DNA of 37,979 nt, taken from the NCBI GenBank assembly GCA_023428085.1, contig JAEYZK010000178.1, forward strand, positions 1-37,979, given 5' to 3'. Under the pieces are notes generated by a model that saw only the letters and a program-made list of their open reading frames with translations, was not told the DNA's origin and made no database searches. This stretch comes from Pseudomonadota bacterium. GTDB taxonomy: Bacteria; Myxococcota; Myxococcia; Myxococcales; Anaeromyxobacteraceae. The translations under genes and the position numbers were made by a program. Every line of letters begins with the position of its first letter. Positions within the stretch are counted from its first letter, which is position 1. Below, one piece after another: positions 17,151 to 25,428 of the stretch.

Positions 17151-18113
17151 ATGCCTGAGGCGGGCGTCCACGTGGTGTTCGGTGCGGGCCAGATCGGCCC
17201 GCTCCTCGCCGAGCGGCTGATCGCCGCCGGGAGGCAGGTGCGGGTGATCCGCAAGTCGGCGGGCGCGGTGCCCGTCGCCGGGGCCGAGGTGATCCGCGGC
17301 GACGCGATGGACCCGGCCTTCTGCGCCGAGGCCGCGCGCGGCGCCGCGGTCGTGTACCACTGCATGAACTCGCCGTACTTCGCGCGCGTCTGGCGCGAGA
17401 CCTTGCCGCGGCTCCAGGCGAACCTCGTCGCGGCCGCGGGGCGGGCGGGGGCGCGCCTGGTGGTGCTCGACAACGTCTACGCGCTCGGCCCGACCGGCGG
17501 GCGGCCCATGAACGAGGACACGCCGCCGAACCCGTGCTCGCGCAAGGGCGCCATCCGCGCGGAGCTCCACGAGGCGCTCCAGGCCGCCGTGCGCCGCGGC
17601 GACGTCCGCGCGGCGGTGGGGCGCGCGTCGGACTTCTACGGCCCGAACGCCGGGAACTCGATGATGGGAGAGCGGCTCCTCCGGCAGCTCGTCGCCGGCA
17701 AGCCTGCGCAGGTCCTCTTCGACCCCGAGCTCCCGCACACGTACCACTACAGCCACGACGTCGCCGCGGGCCTCGCCACGCTGGGCCTCGACGAAGGCTC
17801 CGACGGGCTCTGGATGCTCCCCTGCGCGCCCGCGCGGCCCTCGCGCGAGCTCGTCGGCCTCCTCGCCGCGGCGCTCGGCAGGTCCGGCGCGAAGATCTCC
17901 CGCATGCCTCCGCTGCTCTTCCGGTCGCTCGCGTTCGTCGTGCCGTTGCTGCGCGAGCTCCAGGAGATGATGTACCAGTTCGAGGAGCCGTTCGTGGTGG
18001 ACGACGCGCGCTTCCGCGCGCGGTTCGGCGCCGCCGCGACGCCGCTCGAGACGGGCGCCGCCGAGACCGCCGCGTGGGCGCGCGCGACGCTGGGTGCGGG
18101 CGCGAAGGCCTGA
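17151..18113 (+). CDS. NAD-dependent epimerase/dehydratase-family (SDR) protein
   Basis: 320 aa from ATG 17151 with GGGAGG 7 nt upstream. It starts with a Rossmann motif, VHVVFGAGQIGPLLAERLIAAG, where GxGxIG replaces the usual GxxGxxG; then VIRGDAMDP, VYHCMNSPYFA, LVVLDNVYALGPTGG and VGRASDFYGPNA. The expected YxxxK is not clear: CSRKGAIRAELHEAL occupies that place, so catalysis may differ from classical SDRs. The C-terminal part (YHYSHDVAAGLATLG, MMYQFEEPFVVDDARFR) matches atypical NAD-epimerases that act on sugar or isoprenoid-type substrates. It stands alone, divergent from the cytochrome b gene. Confidence 0.82.
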   Translation: MPEAGVHVVFGAGQIGPLLAERLIAAGRQVRVIRKSAGAVPVAGAEVIRGDAMDPAFCAEAARGAAVVYHCMNSPYFARVWRETLPRLQANLVAAAGRAGARLVVLDNVYALGPTGGRPMNEDTPPNPCSRKGAIRAELHEALQAAVRRGDVRAAVGRASDFYGPNAGNSMMGERLLRQLVAGKPAQVLFDPELPHTYHYSHDVAAGLATLGLDEGSDGLWMLPCAPARPSRELVGLLAAALGRSGAKISRMPPLLFRSLAFVVPLLRELQEMMYQFEEPFVVDDARFRARFGAAATPLETGAAETAAWARATLGAGAKA

Positions 18114-18176
18114 CCGGCGCGGCCCGCGCGGGGCGGCGAGCCGTGGAGCGAGCGCAGGCCCGTGCGGAGGGGGTGG

Positions 18177-20129
18177 GTGTCGGAATACCGGGGGCGGAGT
18201 ATCGTTCCCATCACCGTGGATTCTCGCGAAGGCCGCGCGCAGGCACCAGCGCAGCGCCGGGCCGTCGACCTGCTCCGTCAGGCCGAGGAGCAGTACCGCA
18301 CCTTGGCCGAGCACGCGCCCGAGGTGATCGCGCGCTTCGATCGCGACCTCCGTCACGTCTACGTGAACGCGTACGGCGCGAAGGTCTACGGCATCCCCGC
18401 GCGCGAGGTGATCGGCAAGCGCAACGAGGAGCTGGGCATGCCGCCGGAGAAGGTCGCGTTCTGGCGGCGGCACTTCGAGGAGGTCCTCGCCACGGGCGAG
18501 CAGCGCACGGTCGAGTTCGAGTTCGAGGGGCCGACCTTCGGGAAGCAGTGCTTCTCGTCGCTGTTCGTGCCCGAGCGCGACGAGGCCGGCCGGATCACGT
18601 CGATCCTGGCGATCACGCGCGACGTGACGGCCGCCCGCCGCATCGAGCAGCAGCTCCGGGAGAGCGAGGAGCGGTACCGGACCCTCTTCGCCAACATGAT
18701 GGAGGGGTTCGCCCTCGGCGAGGTGATCGTCGCCCCCGACGGCGCCGCCCACGACGTCCGCTTCCTGGAGATGAACCGGGCGTTCGAGCACCAGTCCGGC
18801 GTCCAGGCGGAGCAGGTCGTGGGCCGGCCGCTCCGGCAGGTGAGGCCGGACTTCGAGCCCGCGTGGCTCGAGACGTACTGCGGCGTCGCCCTCGGCGGAC
18901 CGCCGCGGCGGTTCGAGACCTACAACGGCGACCTGGACCGGTACTTCAGCGTCCACTGCTTCCGCCCGTCGCCGGGCCGCTTCGCCGTGATCTTCAACGA
19001 CGTGACGGATCGGCGCCGGGCGGAGCAGGCGCTCCGCGACGCCGATCGCCGCAAGGACGAGTTCCTCGGGATGCTCTCGCACGAGCTCCGGAACCCGCTC
19101 GCGCCCATCCGCAACGCGCTCTACATCCTCGAGCACGCGGACCCGACCGGCGCCCAGGCCCGGCGCGCGAAGGAGGTCGCGAACCGGCAGATCCTCCACC
19201 TCACCCGGCTCGTGGACGACCTCCTGGACGTGACGCGGATCGCCCGCGGCAAGATCCGCCTGCACTTCGAGGACCTCGACCTCGCCGCCCTGGTGCGCCG
19301 CACCGCGGACGATCACCGCGCGGGCATGCGGGAGCGCGGCCTCGCGTTCGAGGTGGAGGGGCCCACCCACGGCGTCCTCGTGCACGGCGACGAGACCCGG
19401 CTCGCCCAGGTGCTCGGGAACCTGCTCCACAACGCCGCCAAGTTCACGCCCGCCGGCGGGCGCGTCACGCTCGCCGTCGCCGCGGACGAGGAGCGGGTCG
19501 TCCTCCACGTGCGCGACACAGGCGCCGGGATCGAGCCGGAGCTCCTGCAGCAGGTCTTCGAGCCGTTCGTCCAGGCACAGCAGACCCTGGCGCGCAGCGA
19601 GGGCGGCCTCGGCCTCGGGCTCTCGCTCGTGAAGGGGCTCGTCGCGCTGCACGGCGGGACGGTGCAGGTCGTGAGCGACGGCCCCGGCCGCGGGACCGAC
19701 TTCGAGATCGCGCTCCCGCGTGCGCACCCCGCGGCGGAGGCGCCCGGCGTGCACGAGGCGAGCGCCGCGGCGGACGCGGGCCCGCGGCTCGTGCTGGTCG
19801 TGGACGACAACCGGGACGCCGCCGAGACGCTCGCGCAGATCGTCGAGCTCCTCGGGCATCGGGTGGACGTCGCCCACGACGGGGCGGAGGCGCTCGCGAA
19901 GGCCGACGCGCGGCGGCCCGACGTCGTGCTCTGCGACATCGGCCTGCCCGGCATGGACGGCTTCGACCTCGCGCGGCGCCTGCGTGCGCGGCATGGCGAC
20001 GCGATGCGGATCCTCGCCGTGAGCGGCTACGCGCAGCAGGAGGACCTCGCGCTCGCGACCGAGGCGGGGTTCGACGGGCACCTCGCGAAGCCCGTCGATC
20101 CGGCGCGGATCGAGGACGTGCTGCGGTAG
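18177..20129 (+). CDS. PAS-PAS hybrid histidine kinase with C-terminal receiver
   Basis: About 650 aa, apparently cytoplasmic (no membrane helices). Two PAS domains come first (about residues 30-145, with VIARFDRDLRHVYVNAYGAK, and 155-280). A HisKA domain follows with the phospho-acceptor His302 in SHELRNPLAPIRNAL. The HATPase domain has N-box GNLLHNAAKFTP, G1 DTGAGIEP and G2 GGLGLGLSLVKGL. The C-terminal receiver has the acidic pair DDNRDAAETL, phospho-accepting Asp587 (VVLCDIGLPGMDG) and HLAKPVD. I prefer GTG 18177, with GGAGG 6 nt upstream; GTG 18162 would add five residues. There is no DNA-binding output domain and no adjacent regulator, so the signal and target are unknown. Confidence 0.92.
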   Translation: MSEYRGRSIVPITVDSREGRAQAPAQRRAVDLLRQAEEQYRTLAEHAPEVIARFDRDLRHVYVNAYGAKVYGIPAREVIGKRNEELGMPPEKVAFWRRHFEEVLATGEQRTVEFEFEGPTFGKQCFSSLFVPERDEAGRITSILAITRDVTAARRIEQQLRESEERYRTLFANMMEGFALGEVIVAPDGAAHDVRFLEMNRAFEHQSGVQAEQVVGRPLRQVRPDFEPAWLETYCGVALGGPPRRFETYNGDLDRYFSVHCFRPSPGRFAVIFNDVTDRRRAEQALRDADRRKDEFLGMLSHELRNPLAPIRNALYILEHADPTGAQARRAKEVANRQILHLTRLVDDLLDVTRIARGKIRLHFEDLDLAALVRRTADDHRAGMRERGLAFEVEGPTHGVLVHGDETRLAQVLGNLLHNAAKFTPAGGRVTLAVAADEERVVLHVRDTGAGIEPELLQQVFEPFVQAQQTLARSEGGLGLGLSLVKGLVALHGGTVQVVSDGPGRGTDFEIALPRAHPAAEAPGVHEASAAADAGPRLVLVVDDNRDAAETLAQIVELLGHRVDVAHDGAEALAKADARRPDVVLCDIGLPGMDGFDLARRLRARHGDAMRILAVSGYAQQEDLALATEAGFDGHLAKPVDPARIEDVLR

Positions 20130-20611
20130 GGTCGCGCGCCGTCGCGCGAGGTCGGATGGTCGAGTCCCGGGGTCCCCGCCGCCAGGCGGGATGGAGTCGA
20201 AGCACGAACCATCGCCCTACGCCGCCTCCGCGCCTCCGCCCGTCCCCCGGGCCGCTACCTCGGTCGCGCGGCAGGGACCGCGGTCCGCGCGCGGAGCATG
20301 CTTGGCCCGATTGGGCGAGGCGCGGCAAACTCCGCCGGCCACCTCGGCGCGCTCTCGCGCGCCGGTGCCCGGCGTCGGACAGAGCCGCGCCCGCTGCGTG
20401 TGAACCGGTTTGCGCGCGATGACGCTCCACGGGGCTGCGCGACCTCGGTGTACCGCGGCCCCGGGGGCTCGGGCTCCGGCGCTGCGGCGGCTGCGGAGCC
20501 GGGTGGCCGCTCGCCCTGAGGAGGAGGCGGGCTCGGTCCGCCGACGGGGCGAGGGCGTAGCCCGAGCAATCCTTGCGGGGCGAGCGGCGATCGGCTCCGG
20601 CTGCAACGACC
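20130..20611. other. 482-bp gap without a convincing gene
   Basis: Only chance open frames of GC-rich DNA are present. It holds a REP-like hairpin near its left end (20155-20213) and one AACCGGTT palindrome (20403-20410, within TGAACCGGTTT). No gene start lies near the palindrome, so a regulatory role there is doubtful. Nothing else recognisable. Confidence 0.5.
20155..20213. repeat. REP-like hairpin element, copy 3
   Basis: Outer arms GATGGT (20155-20160) and ACCATC (20208-20213) enclose inner GC-rich inverted pieces and the shared 11-mer TCGAAGCACGA (20197-20207). It lies after the stop of the histidine kinase gene. Confidence 0.4.
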
Positions 20612-21151
20612 CTACGGAACCCACCCCGGCAGCTTCGACGCCTGCCGGATCCAGCCGGACAGGAGCTCCTCGTCGATCGGCTCGTCCTCGTGGATGTCGA
20701 GGTAGCGCACCTCGTCGTGCTTGGACTCGCCGGGGGGCAGGGGACGCAGCGACGCGCCGCGGAAGAACGCCAGCTTCACGTACCTCGTGAAGCAGTGGAA
20801 GCTGAGGAACCAGCCCTTGCCCTCGACGCCGTAGAACGGCGAGTTCCACCGGACGGCCTTCTGCACCCCGGGCACGGTGCGCACGACGAGCGCGTCGAGG
20901 CGGCGGCCGAGGTCGCGCTTCCAGCCGGGCATCGCCTCGATGTACGCCTGCACAGGGGCGTCTCCGTCGCCCTTCGGGATCTGCGGGTTCCCGCCGGAGA
21001 GCAACGCGGGCTTCGCGGTCGCACGCTGGCGGGCGCCCGCGGGCGCGCCGGAGCGCGTGGTCTTGCGGACCACGCGCTCCGCGCTGCTGGTGTGCTGCTC
21101 ACGGACCTTCGAGGGGCGCCTCGGCGTCTTGGGCGTTGCTCTGGCAGGCAT
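20612..21151 (-). CDS. DUF1801 (YdhG-like) domain protein
   Basis: 179 aa; I use ATG 21151 because GAGGGGT precedes it directly, rather than the ATG three codons upstream. The first 60 residues are a Lys/Arg/Thr-rich, probably disordered tail (PARATPKTPRRPSKVREQ). The DUF1801 domain follows: VQAYIEAMPGWKRDLGRRLD, TVPGVQKAVRWNSPFYGV, GWFLSFHCFTRYVKLAFFRG, then YLDIHEDEPIDEELLSGWI. The family (YdhG/YjhX-type fold) has no established biochemical role; a basic N-terminal tail suggests nucleic-acid contact, which is inference. Confidence 0.83.
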   Translation of the reverse strand: MPARATPKTPRRPSKVREQHTSSAERVVRKTTRSGAPAGARQRATAKPALLSGGNPQIPKGDGDAPVQAYIEAMPGWKRDLGRRLDALVVRTVPGVQKAVRWNSPFYGVEGKGWFLSFHCFTRYVKLAFFRGASLRPLPPGESKHDEVRYLDIHEDEPIDEELLSGWIRQASKLPGWVP

Positions 21152-21212
21152 ACCCCTCATCTTGTCGCGCCCGCAGGCCGGACGCTCGCCGACCTGCGGC
21201 GGCCGGCCTCGT

Positions 21213-22682
21213 TCAGGGCCGCTGCTGCCACTGCTGGTTGGAGCCGCTCCCGCAGGTCCACTGGATGAGGGCGGCCCCGTCGGCCGTGGAGACGTTGGAG
21301 ACGTCGAGGCACTTCCCGCTGTGGCGCGCGACGAGCTGCGCGTACCCCGAGCCCATGTCCCGGACCTGCCACTGCTGGTTGGAGCCGCCGCCGCAGGTGT
21401 ACTGGATGACGGTCGCCCCGTTCGACGTCGAGCCGCTCGTGACGTCGAGGCACTTCCCGCTGTTGACGTTCACGACGCGGAAGTACCCGCTCCCGGCGTC
21501 CTGGAGCCGCCACCGCTGGTTCGACCCGCCGTTCGCGGACCACTGGATCACGGCCGCCCGGTCCGCCGTCGAGCCGTCCTTCACGTCGGCCAGCTTCCCG
21601 CTGTGCCGCGCCACGAGCGTGACGCTCGGGATCGTCGGCCCCGCGGCCCAGGCGCCGGTCACGGTGTCGATCGTCCAGGAGTCGTACCAGGACAGCGCGA
21701 GCGTGCGGCTCCCGGAGTTCACGGTGAGCGGAAGCCAGACGTAGCGCGAGTCGGGCAGGTTGCTCCCGAACCAGCGGTCGCCCATGTAGACGTACGTCGT
21801 CGTCTGCGTCCCGGTCACCGGGAGCACGTAGGTGGTCTGCGAGTCGTACGAGGTGCTGGAGCCCGGCGTCAGATCGCGGAGGCTCGACCACGGCCCCGCG
21901 AGCGAGGTGGCCGACATGTACCGCTGCATGTTCGGCGCCCAGCCCGAGGTGCCGGACGTGACCATGAAGTACACGCCGTCCACCTTGAAGATGGCCGGCG
22001 ACTCGCGGTACTGGCCGGGGAGCCGGTAGATCTCCTGCACGGGGCTCAGGTAATCCGCGGAGAGCCGGTAGATCACCATGTCCGCGTTCTCGTTGGCGGA
22101 GGCCGCGAGGTAGCCCTGGCCGTCGGTGTCCTTGTACAGCGTCATGTCGCGGGCCATGTTGCCCAGCGGCCGGAAGCTCCCGCGATACACGTACGCGTCG
22201 TCACACGGCCCGGCCGCGCCGCTCGTCGCGACGCCCGCACGCGCGTCGGCGTAGTTGGAGCTGTCGATGTGCATGTACATGACCCACTGCCGGGTCGCGT
22301 CGTTGTAGACGAACTTGGGGCGCTCGACGACGCGGTTCGGGCCGAGGTCGCCGCTGGACTGCCGCGTCAGGAGGTTCAGGCGGAAGGTCCAGTGGACGAG
22401 GTCCGTCGAGGAGTAGCACTTGATGTTCTGGAAGGCGGTGCCGTTCGTCTTGTCCTCGCCGATCCAGTAGTAGGTGGAGCCGTGCTTGAGGAAGCCGCCG
22501 CCGTGCGCCTGGATGCGGGAGCCGGACGTGTCGGTCCACACGGCCCCGGAGACGACCGACTCCGGCGCTGCGCCGGCGACGGTGGCGTGCAGGCTCACCG
22601 CCGCGAGGGCCGCCGCGGCGATCGCGGTGGGCAGGCGCCGCGCGAGGCGCTGGAGGATCGGAGGGATGGGACGTGATGACAT
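21213..22682 (-). CDS. Secreted GH43 exo-beta-1,3-galactanase-like enzyme with ricin-type CBM13
   Basis: 489 aa with a signal peptide (about residues 1-38, ATVAGA before the mature protein). Residues about 45-340 form a five-bladed GH43 propeller of the galactan 1,3-beta-galactosidase type (subfamily 24-like): SRIQAHGGGFLKHGSTYYW at its start, RDMTLYKDTDG (Asp179, pKa modulator position) and YRESPAIFK (Glu227, catalytic acid position). The usual N-terminal base Asp is missing; Gln282 (YDSQTTYV) sits 55 residues after the Glu, as the Gln base does in the Phanerochaete enzyme as I recall it. Residues 350-489 form a ricin-B beta-trefoil with three QxW units (NQRW, NQQW, NQQW) for sugar binding. 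The start has GAGGAG upstream; a palindrome lies 68 bp before it. Confidence 0.87.
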   Translation of the reverse strand: MSSRPIPPILQRLARRLPTAIAAAALAAVSLHATVAGAAPESVVSGAVWTDTSGSRIQAHGGGFLKHGSTYYWIGEDKTNGTAFQNIKCYSSTDLVHWTFRLNLLTRQSSGDLGPNRVVERPKFVYNDATRQWVMYMHIDSSNYADARAGVATSGAAGPCDDAYVYRGSFRPLGNMARDMTLYKDTDGQGYLAASANENADMVIYRLSADYLSPVQEIYRLPGQYRESPAIFKVDGVYFMVTSGTSGWAPNMQRYMSATSLAGPWSSLRDLTPGSSTSYDSQTTYVLPVTGTQTTTYVYMGDRWFGSNLPDSRYVWLPLTVNSGSRTLALSWYDSWTIDTVTGAWAAGPTIPSVTLVARHSGKLADVKDGSTADRAAVIQWSANGGSNQRWRLQDAGSGYFRVVNVNSGKCLDVTSGSTSNGATVIQYTCGGGSNQQWQVRDMGSGYAQLVARHSGKCLDVSNVSTADGAALIQWTCGSGSNQQWQQRP

Positions 22683-22749
22683 GGTGTCTCCTCGTGCTCG
22701 GAGAGCGGTGGGTAGGTTGCCACGGGGGATCGCGCGCCTAGACTACCAG

Positions 22750-22761
22750 CGAACCGGTTCG
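22750..22761. promoter_or_regulatory. LacI-type palindromic operator candidate upstream of GH43 gene
   Basis: Perfect 12-bp palindrome CGAACCGGTTCG, 68 bp upstream of the GH43 start, in the divergent gap to the GNAT gene. A central CG flanked by AAC/GTT is the usual form of LacI/GalR-family operators. A related site precedes the xylanase gene (25277-25290). No LacI-family gene is in the window. Confidence 0.5.
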
Positions 22762-22886
22762 ATGCGGGCAGGACGACACATCAAGGACCCCGCGGCGTAG
22801 GTCCTCGTGATTGCTCGCGAGGATGCCGGCGCGCTCCGCCCCGATTGTGCGTGGCCGCACCCGCGGCCATCGGCAAGCATCTGGTC

Positions 22887-23639
22887 ATGGACATGCGCTC
22901 GCTGGTCGCGCAAGCCGCTCACGAGAACGCCTGCTGGTGCGATCTCGTCTGCCGGGCGCATGGAGCTCCCGGGGAGTTCCACGGTTCACACTGGATCGCC
23001 CACGGCCCCGTCCCTCCCTGCTACCCCCGCCTCGTCACGCTCGGCGGCCCCGAGCGCTTCGCCACGCATCGCGCAGCCGTCGGCGCGCTGGTGACGGCGG
23101 CGGCCGACCCGGTGTTCGCGGTGAAGGACTCGTTCCGCACGCTCGACGGCGCAGCGCTCGGGCTGCAGCTCCTGTTCGAGGCGGAGTGGATCGCGCTCGC
23201 CACGGAGCACCCCGAGCCGCGGGACGAGGGCCAGGTCCGGTGGGGGGAGGTTCGGGACGAGGCCGCGCTCGCCGCCTGGGAGGGCGCGTGGCGCGGGACG
23301 CCGCCTCCTGGCGACCGGGCGGCCGTCCGGGTGTTCCCGGCAGCGCTGCTCCGGGATCCGCGCGTCGTGTTCCTGGCCGGCGAGCGCGAGGGCAGGATCG
23401 TCGGCACCGGCGTGCTCCACCGGAGCGGGAGCGTGATCGGGCTCTCGAACGTCACCGGGGACCTCGCCGCCGCGTTCCGGGCGTGCTCCGCCGCATCGCG
23501 GACGCGGTTCCCCGGCTTGCCGGTGGTGGGCTACGAGCACGGACCGGCGCTCGACGCCGCGCGCGCGGCCGGGTTCGAGCCGCTCGCCCCGCTCGCGGTC
23601 TGGGAGAGGAGAGGTGAAGGGCGCGGCACGGGGACGTGA
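22887..23639 (+). CDS. GNAT-like acetyltransferase-fold protein
   Basis: 250 aa from ATG 22887 (ATG 22893 is possible; neither has a strong ribosome binding site; a TTG at 22845 would add 14 residues). Features suggest a degenerate GNAT fold: an N-terminal helical part with HENACWCDLVCRAHG, a central WGEVRDEAALAAWEGAW, the strand VVFLAGEREGRIVGTGVLHR resembling GNAT motifs D/A, and a terminal GFEPLAPLAVWER like the common 'GF-x-x-L-x-x-x-x-V-W' ending. The usual acetyl-CoA loop (R/Q-x-x-G-x-G/A) is not evident, so activity is uncertain. It is divergent from the GH43 gene and not clearly linked to it. Confidence 0.65.
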   Translation: MDMRSLVAQAAHENACWCDLVCRAHGAPGEFHGSHWIAHGPVPPCYPRLVTLGGPERFATHRAAVGALVTAAADPVFAVKDSFRTLDGAALGLQLLFEAEWIALATEHPEPRDEGQVRWGEVRDEAALAAWEGAWRGTPPPGDRAAVRVFPAALLRDPRVVFLAGEREGRIVGTGVLHRSGSVIGLSNVTGDLAAAFRACSAASRTRFPGLPVVGYEHGPALDAARAAGFEPLAPLAVWERRGEGRGTGT

Positions 23640-23847
23640 TCCTCGGCGACAGCGCCCCACGGTGAGAGGGCGGACGCCCGCGCGTCGAAGGGCCCGGGGG
23701 CCCGCCGGGCGCTGGCGGGGAGGTCCCCGGGCGCGGCGGCAGGGGTGGCGTCCGCACGCGCCCTCGCGTGGAGAATCACTGGACCCCTGGCGCCTGATGC
23801 GTTGCGTCACTGCGCGGCGGTACTCTCCGTCCACGGAGGGTAAAGTC

Positions 23848-25185
23848 ATGGGGGTACGAACGAGGTACGCAAGCTGGACCGCCGCGCTCTTCGCGCTCGG
23901 GCTGGGGCTCGGGTGCGGGAGCACGGCGGAGGAAGCGGGGGAGGCGGCCGCCGCCGCGGCGAACGCCGCTCCCATCGACACGCAGCAGGGCGGGACCGCC
24001 GCCTGGGCCCGCCGCCTGGGCGGTCTCGGCGACGAGCTGATCGTCGCCGCCGCCGCTGCCCCCGACGGCGGGATCGTGCTCGTCACGTCGAACGGCGGCG
24101 CCGCGGCCACCGGGAAGCCCGAGGCCCTCGGCCTCGTCCGCCTGCGCGCGGACGGCTCCAACGCGTGGTCGCGCGTGTATCCGATGCGCGGCGTCGCGTA
24201 CACCGAGGTCTCGGTCGCCGTGACGGGCCTCGGCAACGTGTTCTTCGCCGTGCGCGCGCCGTGTCTCGCGACCGAGCCATGTCCCGACTTCGGTGGAGGG
24301 CCGGTCCCGGCCCCGGGCGCGGAGCGGGCGAGGACCCCGATCGTTCTCGTGAAGCTCAGCCCCGCGGGCGCATTCACCTGGCAACGGACGGAGGCGGCCG
24401 GCTTCGGCCTCTCGCCGGTGGCCGTGGACCCGAACGGCAGCGCCGCCATCGGCCTGGTGCGCCCCGTGCTCGGCGGCCCGAACCAGCCCCGGATCGTGAA
24501 GTACCGGTGGGACGGCACGCGGCTCTGGGATCTCCCGGCGCCCGACCTCGACGGCGACGGGACGGGGTGGCCGACGGCCCTCTCCTTCGATCCCGCCGGG
24601 AACCTCGCGATCGGCGACGGCACCGCCTTCGGCTCGCTGGATCCGGCCGGCACGGTCCGCTGGCGGGCGCGGCTCTCCCCGACGCCCGTGAGCGGGCGCG
24701 TCGTGAGCATCGGCGCGACGGCGATGGGGACCGTGGTGGCCCTCGTGCAGCACGGGCAGGGGGCGATCTCCTGGGCCGGCACGCAGGGCGCCGCCGTGGC
24801 GCAGCCGCGCGACACCGCGCTCTTCCTCGCCGTGGCGGAGGGGAGCGGCGCGCCCCGGTTCGGGCGCGTGATCGCCGCGGACGGCCGGCAGCCGGTGGGC
24901 GCCGCCGTCGATCCCGCAGGGCGCGTGGCCATCCTCACGCATGGGCCGACCGCGTGCTCCGACCGCCTCGAGCGCTGGAACCTGGCCGGCGACGAGCTCT
25001 GGGCACGCCTGCTCGACGGCTGCGGCACCAGCGGCACGATGGAGTGGCGCGGGATCGTGGTCGATCCCGTCTCCCACCACGTCCGCACCGTCGGCGCGCT
25101 CGGGGGCACGGTGACGTTCGGCGACGGCGTCGGCGCGACGTCGAAGGGCGGCTCCGACGATCTGCTGCTCGATGTGATGCCGTGA
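23848..25185 (+). CDS. Lipoprotein with beta-propeller-like repeats
   Basis: 445 aa from ATG 23848, with GGAGGGT upstream. The signal peptide ends in a lipobox (ALGLGLGCGST, Cys about residue 22), followed by an Ala/Glu-rich spacer. The rest is a series of beta-rich units with recurring 'D-x-x-G-x' turns (AAPDGGIVLVTSNGG, RLRADGSNAWSRVY, VAVDPNGSAAIGL, LSFDPAGNLAIGDG, AAVDPAGRVAILTHG, WNLAGDELWARLL). These fit an SBBP/PQQ-like beta-propeller. Such lipoproteins are common and functionally undefined in Myxococcota. Surface or periplasmic anchoring is inferred from the lipobox. The gene lies upstream of the xylanase in the same direction but is separated by 243 bp with its own regulatory sites. 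Confidence 0.78.
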   Translation: MGVRTRYASWTAALFALGLGLGCGSTAEEAGEAAAAAANAAPIDTQQGGTAAWARRLGGLGDELIVAAAAAPDGGIVLVTSNGGAAATGKPEALGLVRLRADGSNAWSRVYPMRGVAYTEVSVAVTGLGNVFFAVRAPCLATEPCPDFGGGPVPAPGAERARTPIVLVKLSPAGAFTWQRTEAAGFGLSPVAVDPNGSAAIGLVRPVLGGPNQPRIVKYRWDGTRLWDLPAPDLDGDGTGWPTALSFDPAGNLAIGDGTAFGSLDPAGTVRWRARLSPTPVSGRVVSIGATAMGTVVALVQHGQGAISWAGTQGAAVAQPRDTALFLAVAEGSGAPRFGRVIAADGRQPVGAAVDPAGRVAILTHGPTACSDRLERWNLAGDELWARLLDGCGTSGTMEWRGIVVDPVSHHVRTVGALGGTVTFGDGVGATSKGGSDDLLLDVMP

Positions 25186-25276
25186 GGCGGTCGCGTCGAG
25201 GCGGCGCCGGGGGCGGGCGGTGCGCCTCCGGCACCGCCCCTCCTGCGTGCCGCCGTCGGGCTCCATCCAGGGCTCT

Positions 25277-25290
25277 CTGAAACGGTTCAG
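25277..25290. promoter_or_regulatory. LacI-type operator candidate upstream of the xylanase gene
   Basis: CTGAAACGGTTCAG, six of seven base pairs symmetric, 139 bp upstream of the xylanase ATG. Its core GAAACGGTTC matches the GAACCGGTTC core of the GH43 site in nine of ten positions. A TTGACA (25327-25332) lies 36 bp downstream and could be a -35; no good -10 follows at standard spacing. Confidence 0.45.
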
Positions 25291-25428
25291 ATCCCGTCAA
25301 CTTCGGCGTCGGCCTGGATTGTGGCGTTGACACGGGCGCACGGACCGTGCGAGCAGATTCGATCGCTCTCCAGCGCGTGGTCGAAGGGTCCCGTGGCCCT
25401 CGATCCCATCGACCGAAAGGGACTGGCA

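Noticed and set aside
15669..20081. 1470-aa open frame on the - strand
   Set aside because: Only its last 236 residues (15669-16379) are real, the YedY-like protein. The rest mirrors the histidine kinase, SDR and cytochrome b genes.
20401..20411. Third operator copy (TGAACCGGTTT)
   Set aside because: Only the 8-bp core is symmetric and no gene start is nearby, so I do not list it as a regulatory site.
20217..20849. - strand 210-aa reading in the gap after the histidine kinase
   Set aside because: Arg/Ala/Pro-rich, overlaps the DUF1801 gene, no ribosome binding site, and overlapping open frames of equal length exist on both strands.
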